A stretch of DNA of 56,889 bases from Terrihalobacillus insolitus (lineage in GTDB: Bacteria; Bacillota; Bacilli; Bacillales; Amphibacillaceae), in the NCBI RefSeq assembly GCF_028416575.1, contig NZ_JAMQKB010000018.1, positions 1 to 56,889 on the forward strand, written 5' to 3'. A program made the position numbers and the translations under genes. A model generated the notes under the pieces. That model was given only the letters and a program-made list of their open reading frames with translations, had not been told where the DNA came from and did not search any database. This document shows, one piece after another, positions 27,687 through 36,023 of this stretch (within the stretch, counting starts at the first letter, position 1; every line of letters begins with the position of its first letter).

Positions 27687-27715
27687 ATCATATGACGATC
27701 ATGATCATTTGTCAA
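27687..27715 (-). promoter_or_regulatory. trp operon promoter
   Basis: TTGACA (27715-27710) and TATGAT (27692-27687) with 17-nt spacing on the minus strand, directly upstream of the first T-box. Confidence 0.8.
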
Positions 27716-27741
27716 TGACTAAAATTACATATGTGTCTACT

Positions 27742-28851
27742 TCATAATGTTTTCTTCTTAATTTTTGTTTTAATACCGCGCTCAATAATCGTTAAGTATT
27801 GCTTATCCTTTGGTGCAACAAAGGTCACAGCGATGCCCGTTCCACCAGCCCGAGCAGTACGTCCAATTCGATGGATATAGCTCTCAACATCTTGTGGAAT
27901 GTCATAATTGAAAACATGTGTTATCCCTTCTACATCAATCCCCCGTGCTGCGACATCTGTTGCAACTAAGTATTGAATTTTCATGTCGCGAAATCGTTGC
28001 ATGACCTTTTCTCGTTTGGCTTGCGACAAATCACCATGGAGCTCATCTGCTTCATAACCATTCATCTGCAACGCTGCATTTAGTTTCATCACCCTCCGCT
28101 TCGTCCGACAAAAAATAACCGCGAGGAATGGGTGAAACTGATTTAGTACTGTCATTAATTGATTCTGTTTCTCACGATCAGTTGTTTCAATTACCATTTG
28201 TTTTACTTCTTCAAGAGTAATATTCTTTCCCATAATTTGTATATCAACAGGATCTATAAGATAATGATTTGCTATATGTTTAATCTCTTGAGGCATGGTT
28301 GCCGAAAAAAGCATGGATTGTCTTGTACTAGGCAACTGTTGCATCACTTCTTCTACATCCGGCAAAAATCCCATGTGCAGCATTTGATCAGCCTCGTCCA
28401 AAACAAACATGCGAATGTTCGATAAATCAACTGTATTTCTCCTAATGTGATCCAGCAATCTACCTGGTGTTGCTACTACCACATGAATGACATGTTTTAG
28501 TTTCTTAAGCTGATGCTCGATGTCCTGCCCCCCATAAATAGATAGTGCATGAACATGCTTTTTTTTATGAAGTAATTCTGTAAGATCATCCGTGATCTGT
28601 CGCGCAAGTTCTCTCGTAGGTGAAACGATTAATGCCTGGACAGATGTTTGTTCAGGATCAATCCTTTCGAGAATCGGTAACAAAAATGCCAGCGTTTTCC
28701 CTGTTCCTGTTTGCGCTTGAACAATCGCGTCCTTTTTTTCGAGTAATACCGGAATCGTTTCTCGTTGAACCTCGGTCGGAGTATGTATACCAAGTTCCTT
28801 TAACATCTCAATCTGTTCGCTAGAGATTCCGAGCATTTGAAAATCAGTCAA
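27742..28851 (-). CDS. DEAD-box RNA helicase
   Basis: About 369 aa. Motifs in order: Q motif (TPTEVQRETIP), I AQTGTGKT, Ia PTRELARQ, GG, TPGR, II DEAD in VLDEADQML, III SAT, IV VIFCRTKRRV, V TDVAARGID, VI HRIGRTARAG. There is no C-terminal RNA-recognition extension, so it is a minimal-core helicase like the short Bacillus DEAD-box proteins that act in RNA decay, cold growth or ribosome assembly; I cannot assign a particular csh gene. TTG at 28851 lies 9 nt after GGGAG and is preferred over TTG 28857. Confidence 0.88.
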   Translation of the reverse strand: MTDFQMLGISSEQIEMLKELGIHTPTEVQRETIPVLLEKKDAIVQAQTGTGKTLAFLLPILERIDPEQTSVQALIVSPTRELARQITDDLTELLHKKKHVHALSIYGGQDIEHQLKKLKHVIHVVVATPGRLLDHIRRNTVDLSNIRMFVLDEADQMLHMGFLPDVEEVMQQLPSTRQSMLFSATMPQEIKHIANHYLIDPVDIQIMGKNITLEEVKQMVIETTDREKQNQLMTVLNQFHPFLAVIFCRTKRRVMKLNAALQMNGYEADELHGDLSQAKREKVMQRFRDMKIQYLVATDVAARGIDVEGITHVFNYDIPQDVESYIHRIGRTARAGGTGIAVTFVAPKDKQYLTIIERGIKTKIKKKTL

Positions 28852-28883
28852 AATCAACTACTCCCTTTTTGCCTTAAAGTGCG

Positions 28884-28926
28884 TGTTCAAAAAGTCGCCG
28901 CTTATCATTTGGTGACTTTTTGAACA
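28884..28926. repeat. MITE-like repeat, minimal copy C
   Basis: Only 43 bp: terminal repeat TGTTCAAAAAGTC, a remnant GCCGCTTATCATTTGGT, and GACTTTTTGAACA. It forms a hairpin upstream of the helicase start. It looks like an internally deleted copy of the 144-203 bp family. Confidence 0.8.
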
Positions 28927-29117
28927 TCATCTTATAGTTTTCTTCTATCATACCATGCATGTTTAGCATTCCAAACGACAACCTTTCTATTCCGCGAAAT
29001 TAAATGGTAACACACGTTGACCTAATTTTAACGGAAAGGACGTGGCGATCATAAAGACTCTTTCTGAGATTTGTGTACATTTGCTAGTATTTACTATGGA
29101 ATAATGGTAGATAACCA

Positions 29118-29247
29118 AGTGAACTACTCCCACCACTTACCATCCTTGCGGGTTGCTTGAAGTGGGGGCTTCTTGGGTAATCGCCACTTTTGGTAGCTGA
29201 CAAAATTGACCAAGCTAACCCTCTTGTTCCAAGAGTTCATATTGTCT
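29118..29247 (-). ncRNA. Right end and probable omega-RNA region of the IS605-like element
   Basis: Downstream of tnpB the minus strand carries a structured stretch that ends with the hairpin CCCCCACTT...AAGTGGTGGGAG and GTAGTTCAC, typical of right ends of IS605/IS1341-like elements of Bacillaceae. In TnpB systems the guide (omega) RNA covers the tnpB 3' end and this right end, with the guide taken from the flank. Borders are estimated; the guide would be flank sequence just below about 29118. Confidence 0.55.
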
Positions 29248-30360
29248 TTAGGCAGTTGCTAATAAGCGAATGCCTTCTTTTTTGATGTTTAGTGCTGAAT
29301 TGTAATCTCTATCAAGATTTAGTCCACATAAACAAACATACATCCTAATATTCATAGGCATTGGTTGAGTATTTCCACAATTCGAGCAAGTTTTAGTAGA
29401 TGGAAACCATTTGTCTATTTTGACAAGTTGTTTCCCTTGTCCTTTTAATTTGTACTGTAAGAAAGAAGTGAACATTCCCCACCCATTATCAGCTATGCTT
29501 TTGCCGAATTTAAGTGCTTGTGACATTCCTTTCATGTCTAAATCCTCAATTACAACAGCATCAAAGTTAGACACTAACTCCTTTGATTTATGGTGAAGAA
29601 AGTTCTTACGTTGATTGGCTGCTTTCTCTTGAATATTAGCTACTCGAATTCGTTGTTTATTCCAATTGGAAGAGCCTTTCTTTTTACGGGAAAGTTTACG
29701 TTGTTCTTTTGCTAATTTCTCAAGCATTTGTCGATAATACTTAGGGTAATTGGCTTTCTCACCTTCACTATCAACAAACAACCCATCCATCGCAAAGTCT
29801 AACCCTACAACGTCTTGAATTTCTTTCGCTTCGATCTCCTTCTCACACTCTGTAAGAATAGAAATATAGTATTTTCCTGATGCAGTCATAGATAGGGTAC
29901 AGGATTTCATTTTGCATTCCAAAGGTATTTCTCTGTGTTGTTTGACTTTAACCTTTTTCAGTTTAGGTAATTTGATATGACCATCGAACAATTCAATATT
30001 TCCATTGACGAGATTTGTTGTGTAACTTTGTTTATGTCGCTTACTTTTGAATTTTGGAAACTTAGCGTTACCTTTGAAAAAGGCCTTATATGCCTTATCT
30101 AAGTTCAGTTGAGCGTTCGCTAATGCCAAAGAGTCCACTTCTTTTAGCCATTCGAATTCTTTTTTGTATTTAGCGGGAGTTGAATGTTTTACCTTTTTCA
30201 ATGCTCCTTTATCCTCTTTTAGGCTTTCATACGTTTCTTTTCGTTCTGCTAACATTTTGTTGTAGACAAAACGAACACAGCCGAAAGTTTTGCGTATAAC
30301 CAAAGCTTGTTCATCTGTTGGATACAACCTAAACTTATACGCTTTATTTTGTTTAGCCAT
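29248..30360 (-). CDS. tnpB: TnpB, IS200/IS605-type RNA-guided nuclease
   Basis: 370 aa, full length. N-terminal KAYKFRLYPTDEQALVIRKTFGCVRFVYNKML, RuvC-I Asp in VVGLDFAMDGLFV, RuvC-II Glu in AVVIEDLDMKGM, zinc finger with CSNCG and CLCG, and RuvC-III Asp in LDRDYNSALNI, so all three acidic residues remain. Start follows GAGGTGATTTGAT. In the family, TnpB cuts DNA under guidance of the omega-RNA and favours retention of the element. Its tnpA partner is broken. Confidence 0.93.
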   Translation of the reverse strand: MAKQNKAYKFRLYPTDEQALVIRKTFGCVRFVYNKMLAERKETYESLKEDKGALKKVKHSTPAKYKKEFEWLKEVDSLALANAQLNLDKAYKAFFKGNAKFPKFKSKRHKQSYTTNLVNGNIELFDGHIKLPKLKKVKVKQHREIPLECKMKSCTLSMTASGKYYISILTECEKEIEAKEIQDVVGLDFAMDGLFVDSEGEKANYPKYYRQMLEKLAKEQRKLSRKKKGSSNWNKQRIRVANIQEKAANQRKNFLHHKSKELVSNFDAVVIEDLDMKGMSQALKFGKSIADNGWGMFTSFLQYKLKGQGKQLVKIDKWFPSTKTCSNCGNTQPMPMNIRMYVCLCGLNLDRDYNSALNIKKEGIRLLATA

Positions 30361-30371
30361 ATCAAATCACC

Positions 30372-30615
30372 TCACTTTATCACTTGGTTTTCAATATATT
30401 TTTTCACCATTTCGATAGGCGAACCACCAGTCGTCAACAAACAAAAACTTCTTGACCAAAACATTTCTTTCCATAGCCTTTTACGAACATGAGGGAAATC
30501 CTTCTTGATAAGTCTTGAACTGGCACTTTTATAGGCAATGATAAACTTCGATAATTCACAACACAAGGTGGTAATACATCAATAATACTGAATGATTATT
30601 ACTGTCTAATTTCAT
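30372..30615 (-). pseudogene. tnpA: tnpA (Y1 transposase) with internal deletion
   Basis: The reading starts MKLDSNNHSVLLMYYHLVL, like the first ~19 residues of IS200-type TnpA, then hits TGA; in another frame it continues as ELSKFIIAYKSASSRLIKK and FWSRSFCLLTTGGSPIEMVKKYIENQ, the C-terminal half with the catalytic Tyr in KKYIENQ. About 50-55 residues, including the HUH metal-binding motif, are missing and the junction changes frame. The gene cannot make an active transposase. Confidence 0.85.
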
Positions 30616-30686
30616 TGTTATAACAATCCTTGTACTTTATAATACTGATTATACCACATTGAGAAAAAAGACAAAAGAAAAAGCCT

Positions 30687-30775
30687 TTGGGCTAAGCCCA
30701 ACCGAAATTCATCTCCCCCTTATCGTTGGGCTAAGCCCTTCACACGCTTGAAGAGGGAGACTTCTTTCGGAAGTG
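30687..30775. repeat. Probable left end of the IS605-like element
   Basis: Two near-palindromes GGGCTAAGCCCA / TGGGCTAAGCCC flank a CTCCCCCTTAT stretch, and CTTGAAGAGGGAGACTTC follows. The hairpin-rich character and the position upstream of tnpA fit an IS605 left end. With the right end near 29.12 kb the element would be about 1.65 kb. The exact border is not determined. Confidence 0.5.
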
Positions 30776-30817
30776 CGTTAAAATAGAAAGAGGAAAAGAA
30801 AGGGGAGAATCCACAAA

Positions 30818-30982
30818 ATGAAAAACGTACTAACCCTAATATTTCTTCTCATTATTCTAGTATTTGGCATTATTGGGTTTGCCAATTTGGCCAACCAACC
30901 AGATCGAGAAAAACAAATAGATAACGAGGCATCTAGCAATGGTCAGCCTGATTATTTCATAGAAATGAGGGAGCTAACATAG
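30818..30982 (+). CDS. 54-aa single-pass membrane or exported peptide
   Basis: ATG after AGGGGAG, N-terminal hydrophobic helix (VLTLIFLLIILVFGIIGFA), then a polar Asn/Gln/Glu-rich tail of about 30 residues. No family recognised. Its last codons and stop lie in the arm of a perfect terminator hairpin. Confidence 0.55.
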   Translation: MKNVLTLIFLLIILVFGIIGFANLANQPDREKQIDNEASSNGQPDYFIEMRELT

Positions 30983-30997
30983 TAGCTCCCTCATTTC
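30962..30997. terminator. Bidirectional terminator between convergent genes
   Basis: GAAATGAGGGAGCTA and TAGCTCCCTCATTTC form a perfect 15-bp stem with a 6-nt loop. The hairpin includes the stop codon of the small plus-strand gene and touches the stop codon of the minus-strand LysM-3D gene. Confidence 0.75.
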
Positions 30998-31707
30998 TAT
31001 CCTAATATCGTCACTTTTACTTTTCGAACGCCCCACTCATAGGCTTGTTCTTTTGTTGGAACATTGATGTCGATTCTATTTCCGACAATTGCACTACCAA
31101 CATCTCCGGCTATTGCCTCTCCGTAGCCTTCTACATAAACTTTCGTACCAAGTGGAATCACTTCAGGGTCAACAGCTATTACTTTTGCATCTCTATCATT
31201 ATTTAAGTTAATACCGGTTTTCGTTATGCCTGAACAGCCTTCGCAATCAGCAGTATAGGCTGTTGCAGTTACGGTCAGTGTTTCCTGGGTTTGTTCTGAT
31301 GTAACTGCTTGCGCTTCAGCTGAAACGGCTTGTCCACGATCAGAATCAACTGGATCTGTAAACACCGTTAACTTCTGCTCTGGCAAAATTAAATCGGAAT
31401 CAAGGTCATTCCACTCTAGTAATTCATCAACCGTTACATCATATTCTAATGCAATATATGAGAGTGTATCACCTTTTTCTACTATATACGTTTGTTCCAC
31501 ATCTATTTCTAGTAATTGTTCTGGAAAAATTAGGTCTGAGCGTAAGTCGTTCTTATTCTTTAAGCGATTTACAGAGGTACCAAACGTATTAGCTATCTCC
31601 CACAAACTATCTCCCAACTCCACCTGGTATTGCTTAGCGGATGCAGTTGTTCCAAAACTACTTGCGATTATGAGGAACAAAGCTAGAGAAACTATCGTTT
31701 TCTTCAT
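30997..31707 (-). CDS. Exported LysM-3D domain cell wall protein, YocH-like
   Basis: 236 aa from the ATG after GGAGGAAAAG; the frame extension to 31746 is unlikely. Signal peptide (cut near ASA), two LysM domains (QYQVELGDSLWEIANTFG and TYIVEKGDTLSYIALEYD), a Gln/Thr/Ala-rich linker and a 3D domain with three Asp (NNDRDAKVIAVDPEVIPLGTK, AGDVGSAIVGNRIDI), the same order as B. subtilis YocH. Likely a peptidoglycan hydrolase or remodelling protein. Upstream TGTAAC/TGTAAT hexamers recall WalR sites but their spacing is not canonical. Confidence 0.85.
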   Translation of the reverse strand: MKKTIVSLALFLIIASSFGTTASAKQYQVELGDSLWEIANTFGTSVNRLKNKNDLRSDLIFPEQLLEIDVEQTYIVEKGDTLSYIALEYDVTVDELLEWNDLDSDLILPEQKLTVFTDPVDSDRGQAVSAEAQAVTSEQTQETLTVTATAYTADCEGCSGITKTGINLNNDRDAKVIAVDPEVIPLGTKVYVEGYGEAIAGDVGSAIVGNRIDINVPTKEQAYEWGVRKVKVTILG

Positions 31708-31916
31708 TTCTTTTCCTCCTTTTTGTAACACGACATATCCTAACATATTTACTAGACACTTTGGTTACAGTTTGCTTAAGTGTCTATTACAAAGGTTACA
31801 AATAATAGAACCCTTTCTCATTATGGGACGGAATTAATAGATTTATACCTTGATCCTTCATTTTTTTATAAAAATGTGAATTTAATGCTACTTCCTCGTG
31901 AATACTTCTACCATTT

Positions 31917-31943
31917 TGTTTCAGCTTGCTGAAACAAGTTCGC
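31917..31943 (+). repeat. Half copy of the 70-bp double-hairpin repeat
   Basis: Contains only the second hairpin GTTTCAGC-TT-GCTGAAAC followed by AAGTTCGC, matching the right half of the copies at 6531 and 40956. Confidence 0.55.
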
Positions 31944-31952
31944 GTTTTCGCA

Positions 31953-32050
31953 CAAAAATAGCCCTATGGTGATGGGGGTAACATGCACCATAGGGCCAGG
32001 CAAAAAAGTTGTATATCACTTGGGGTAAACATGATTAAGCAATTTTATCA
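31953..32050 (-). ncRNA. Candidate Fur-controlled small RNA, FsrA-like
   Basis: A minus-strand unit of about 100 nt runs from a perfect Fur box to a strong terminator: stem GCCCUAUGGUG / CACCAUAGGGC (11 bp, 31996-31961) with a 14-nt loop that exposes ACCCCC, then UAUUUUUG. A second C-run (UUUACCCCAAG) lies in the body, and the 5' part can form UAUCAG-UCAUG-CUGAUA. No reading frame is evident. Fur-box control, size and unpaired C-runs fit the iron-sparing sRNA FsrA of Bacillus; homology is not proven and the promoter is not clearly defined. Confidence 0.5.
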
Positions 32051-32062
32051 GCATGACTGATA

Positions 32063-32083
32063 TGATATTGATAATCATTATCA
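32063..32083. promoter_or_regulatory. Fur box
   Basis: 32069-32083 reads TGATAAT-C-ATTATCA, a perfect 7-1-7 Fur inverted repeat, with an additional TGATAT half to its left. It lies over 100 bp upstream of the galK promoter and immediately upstream of the candidate minus-strand sRNA. Confidence 0.75.
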
Positions 32084-32187
32084 ACTAATTCCACTATATC
32101 AAACTTTTTATTTTTGTCAAGTGCGTTTTATTTTTTTGTTTGAACAACCTCTAAAATTATTTTTCAAAAATTTTTTACATATATCAG

Positions 32188-32216
32188 TTGAATACGAGTG
32201 CTGTTCATTGTATGCT
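32188..32216 (+). promoter_or_regulatory. gal operon promoter
   Basis: TTGAAT (32188-32193) and TATGCT (32211-32216) with 17-nt spacing, about 60 bp upstream of galK. Confidence 0.6.
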
Positions 32217-32274
32217 TTAGATAGTTAATTAATTTAATTAAGTTAAATAATTGGTAATGTGTAGGAGGAACAGT

Positions 32275-33450
32275 ATGACGATTCCAGAGCTCATCAACGA
32301 ATTTAACAAACAGTTTTCGGCAGGAGCCACACCCAGGATATTCTTTGCTCCAGGTCGGATTAATTTAATCGGTGAACATATGGACTATAATGGTGGTCAC
32401 GTATTCCCAGCAGCTATTTCATTCGGAACCTATGCACTAGCAACGAAACGAACCGATCAAAAGCTGCGATTTTATTCTATGAATTTTCCCGAAACAGGAA
32501 TAGTAGAGTGTGATCTATCTAATTTAGCCTATAATGATGAACATGACTGGGCCAATTATTCGAAAGGCATGATACACTATATGATGGAAGAAGGGCACAC
32601 CCTTTCGCATGGAGCAGACATCTTATACTACGGAAATATTCCTAACGGAGCAGGACTTTCCTCATCTGCCTCAATTGAAATGGTAACAGGCATATTATTA
32701 GAAAGCATGTATCAATTAAAAAAAGACCGGATCCGCATGATACAAGTCGGACAACAGGTTGAAAACGAGTACATCGGTGTGAATAGTGGTATCATGGACC
32801 AGTTTGCGATCGGAATGGGTAAGAAAGATCATGCCCTCCTATTAAACTGCCAAACATTAGACTACCAATATGCCCCCTTAGCACTCGATCAGCATGTTAT
32901 TATAATGATGAATACAAATAAAAGAAGAACGCTGGCTGGATCAAAATACAATGAAAGAAGAATCCAGTGTGAGTTCGCATTAAAAGATCTTCAAACGAAA
33001 CTAGACATTAATCATCTTGGTGATGTAACAAAGGATCAATTTGAACAGCATAAACATTTAATTACGGATGAGATAAACCGTAAACGCGCAAAGCATGTTG
33101 TATATGAAAACGCTCGTACAATAGAAGCACTTGAAAAACTACAACAACATGATCTTTTTGGATTTGGCGCGTTAATGAATCAGTCTCATTTATCTCTTCA
33201 AAACGACTATGAGGTTACAGGGCACGAACTAGACACGATCACAAAGGCAGCATGGGAACAAGATGGCGTTGTTGGCGCTAGGATGACAGGTGCGGGCTTT
33301 GGTGGATGCGCGATTGCAATTATCCCGATTGAACAGATCGACAGTTTCCGTCAAAATGTCAACCGCATTTATCAAAAGAAAGTCGGCTATGAAGCTACAT
33401 TTTATACAGCAACAATTGGCGATGAGGCAAAAGAACTTAGTATCTGGTAG
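32275..33450 (+). CDS. galK: Galactokinase
   Basis: 391 aa GHMP kinase. Phosphorylates alpha-D-galactose to galactose 1-phosphate. The galactose-binding signature GRINLIGEHMDYNGG, ATP loop PNGAGLSSSASIEM, catalytic Asp region GIMDQFAIGMG and C-terminal GARMTGAGFGGCAIA are intact. Start ATG follows TAGGAGGAACAGT. First gene of galKETM. Confidence 0.95.
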   Translation: MTIPELINEFNKQFSAGATPRIFFAPGRINLIGEHMDYNGGHVFPAAISFGTYALATKRTDQKLRFYSMNFPETGIVECDLSNLAYNDEHDWANYSKGMIHYMMEEGHTLSHGADILYYGNIPNGAGLSSSASIEMVTGILLESMYQLKKDRIRMIQVGQQVENEYIGVNSGIMDQFAIGMGKKDHALLLNCQTLDYQYAPLALDQHVIIMMNTNKRRTLAGSKYNERRIQCEFALKDLQTKLDINHLGDVTKDQFEQHKHLITDEINRKRAKHVVYENARTIEALEKLQQHDLFGFGALMNQSHLSLQNDYEVTGHELDTITKAAWEQDGVVGARMTGAGFGGCAIAIIPIEQIDSFRQNVNRIYQKKVGYEATFYTATIGDEAKELSIW

Positions 33451-33507
33451 TGATACCTGGATTTATTTATTCACTTTTATATTAACTTTCAAGAGGAGTG
33501 TATCTAA

Positions 33508-34500
33508 ATGAGTGTTTTAGTATTAGGAGGTGCAGGTTACATTGGTTCTCATGCCGTATACCAATTAATCGATCAAAAAAGAAAAGTTGTTGTAATTGAT
33601 AACCTTGAAACGGGTCACCGAGAAGCAGTGCACCCTGAAGCAACCTTTTATCAAGGCGATATTCGCAACATCGGTTTTTTACGAGAAATATTTGAAAAAG
33701 AATCGATTGACTCTGTCGTACATTTTGCAGCAAATTCACTTGTAGGCGAATCGATGGAAGATCCGCTCAAATATTTTGATAACAACGTGCATGGAACCCA
33801 AGTCCTACTTCAAGTCATGAAGGAACATGACGTAAAGGTAATCGTTTTTTCCTCCACAGCCGCCACTTATGGCGAACCAGAATCCGTACCAATTACAGAA
33901 AAAATGAGGACGGAACCTACCAATACGTACGGGGAAACCAAACTTACCATGGAAAAATTAATGAAATGGTGTGAAGCTGCACATGGTATTCGACATGTGT
34001 CCTTACGCTATTTTAACGTGGCTGGTGCAAGAAAATCGGGTGAAATAGGCGAGGATCATCAACCTGAGACACATTTAATTCCTATTATTTTGCAGGTTGC
34101 CCTTGGTCAACGTGAACACATATCCATTTTTGGAAATAATTACAACACACCTGATGGTACATGTATACGGGATTACATTCACGTTGAAGATTTAATAAAT
34201 GCCCATCTTTTGGCACTCAACTATCTGAAACAAGGTGGAAAAAGTGATGTCTTTAACTTAGGCAGCAGCCAAGGATTTTCGGTAAAAGAAATGATTGAAA
34301 CAGCAAGGAATGTAACTAATAAAGACATCCCAGCACGTACAGCAAAACGGAGAGCAGGAGATCCTAGTGTTCTTATTGCTTCATCAGAAAAAGCGAGAAA
34401 TACGCTCGGGTGGAATCCAACTCGTACCTCTATCAATGAAATTATGAAAGATGCGTGGAATTGGCATCGTAACAATCCAAATGGATACAAGAGGATGTGA
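33508..34500 (+). CDS. galE: UDP-glucose 4-epimerase
   Basis: 330 aa SDR enzyme with the NAD loop GGAGYIGSH, catalytic Ser region [11 protein letters not shown] and YxxxK as YGETK. Interconverts UDP-galactose and UDP-glucose. Start after AAGAGGAGTG; 57 nt behind galK. Confidence 0.95.
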   Translation: MSVLVLGGAGYIGSHAVYQLIDQKRKVVVIDNLETGHREAVHPEATFYQGDIRNIGFLREIFEKESIDSVVHFAANSLVGESMEDPLKYFDNNVHGTQVLLQVMKEHDVKVIVFSSTAATYGEPESVPITEKMRTEPTNTYGETKLTMEKLMKWCEAAHGIRHVSLRYFNVAGARKSGEIGEDHQPETHLIPIILQVALGQREHISIFGNNYNTPDGTCIRDYIHVEDLINAHLLALNYLKQGGKSDVFNLGSSQGFSVKEMIETARNVTNKDIPARTAKRRAGDPSVLIASSEKARNTLGWNPTRTSINEIMKDAWNWHRNNPNGYKRM

Positions 34501-34507
34501 AAGCCTA

Positions 34508-36019
34508 ATGATGACAATTTACCAGAAGCTTTCTGCACTAATCGAACAGGCAGTGATTGTTCAGCTTATCGATGTAGAGGATAAAATATACGTACGGAAC
34601 CAGTTACTTGGTCTCCTTCAGTTAGATTCCTACACAGAGCCTGACACTTTTGAAACAAATCAGTCGATTCCAGACTTATTGGAGGCACTGATCACCTATG
34701 CAGTTCAACAAGGTGTCATAGAAAATGTTTTTGATGACAAAGAAATATTATCGGCAAAGATCATGAATTTGTTTGTTGCTCGACCATCTGTCATCCATGA
34801 TACCTTCTATGACAAATATGAGGATTCACCTGAAGCGGCAACCGATTATTTTTATCAGTTAAGTAAAAACAGTAATTACATTCAAATGAATCGCATACAA
34901 AAAAACATCCAGTTCCAAGCGGACACTCTATACGGTACATTGGACATTACGATTAATCTATCCAAGCCTGAAAAAGATCCTAAACAGTTGAAACGCGAAC
35001 GTGCTCTAAAAGTAAACACTGGATATCCTAAATGCGTTCTCTGTGTTGAAAATGAAGGATATGTTGGTCGTACAGGACATCCAGCAAGATCCAATCACCG
35101 GATTGTTCGCATTCCTTTAACAAATGAAAACTGGTATCTCCAGTATTCACCATACGTCTATTACAAGGAACACTGCATTCTATTGGCAGAAGAACATAGG
35201 GATATGAGGATCGATCAAGCAACCTTTGAGAGGCTCCTTACATTTGTTGAGAAATTCCCCCACTATTTTATTGGTTCTAACGCTGATTTGCCAATTGTTG
35301 GTGGATCTATTTTAGATCATGATCATTATCAAGGTGGACGCTATACATTTGCCATGACAGGTGCAGAGACCGCTTTTACTTTTACCCTAAACGGTTTTGA
35401 CAACATAAGCGCATCTGTCTTGAAATGGCCATTGTCTGTTATTCGGCTACAAAGCACAACAAAAGATACATTATTACACGCTGCGGCACATGTGTTAAAC
35501 ACTTGGAATGAGTACAGTGATGAGACAGTAGATATAATAGCCTTTACAAACGAAACACCTCATAACACGATTACACCAATTGCACGCATGCGCGGCGGAA
35601 ATTTCGAGCTAGATCTTGTTTTACGAAACAACCGGACAACGGAAGAACATCCATTAGGTATTTTTCATCCGCATGCAGATGTCCATCATATCAAAAAGGA
35701 AAACATTGGATTAATTGAAGTGATGGGTCTTGCAGTTTTACCAGCCAGGTTAGAGAGTGAGTTACAGGAAATGAAACTGTTCCTACTTGGAGAAACGTGT
35801 AATGTCGAACCTTATCACGTAGATTGGGCCAACCAACTAAAAGAAAAGTATGGGAAACAATCAAATGAGGACGAAGCGGACTCGATCATAAAAAAGGAAC
35901 TAGGTCACAAATTTTGTAAGGTGTTGGAGCATGCAGGTGTATTCAAACAAAATGATGTAGGAAGAACAGCCTTCCAGCGATTCATCAAGGTGTTAAACGA
36001 GACTAGTAATGGGAGCTGA
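34508..36019 (+). CDS. galT: Galactose-1-phosphate uridylyltransferase (Firmicutes type)
   Basis: About 503 aa. Exchanges UMP between UDP-glucose and galactose 1-phosphate. Long type-2 GalT form with CVLCVENEGYVGR, HPARSNHRIVRIPL and the active-site region GGSILDHDHYQGG. The start is one of two adjacent ATG codons (34508 or 34511), 7-10 nt after the galE stop; a frame from 34451 overlaps galE and is less likely. Confidence 0.93.
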   Translation: MMTIYQKLSALIEQAVIVQLIDVEDKIYVRNQLLGLLQLDSYTEPDTFETNQSIPDLLEALITYAVQQGVIENVFDDKEILSAKIMNLFVARPSVIHDTFYDKYEDSPEAATDYFYQLSKNSNYIQMNRIQKNIQFQADTLYGTLDITINLSKPEKDPKQLKRERALKVNTGYPKCVLCVENEGYVGRTGHPARSNHRIVRIPLTNENWYLQYSPYVYYKEHCILLAEEHRDMRIDQATFERLLTFVEKFPHYFIGSNADLPIVGGSILDHDHYQGGRYTFAMTGAETAFTFTLNGFDNISASVLKWPLSVIRLQSTTKDTLLHAAAHVLNTWNEYSDETVDIIAFTNETPHNTITPIARMRGGNFELDLVLRNNRTTEEHPLGIFHPHADVHHIKKENIGLIEVMGLAVLPARLESELQEMKLFLLGETCNVEPYHVDWANQLKEKYGKQSNEDEADSIIKKELGHKFCKVLEHAGVFKQNDVGRTAFQRFIKVLNETSNGS

Positions 36020-36023
36020 TGAA

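Noticed and set aside
31753..31800. WalR box upstream of the LysM-3D gene
   Set aside because: TGTAAC and TGTAAT hexamers are present, but none is paired with a second consensus hexamer at the required 5-nt spacing; TGTAAC-5-TGTCTA has two mismatches.
32069..32083. Fur regulation of the gal operon
   Set aside because: The box lies more than 100 bp upstream of the galK promoter, and galactose catabolism has no iron link; a minus-strand small RNA explains it better.
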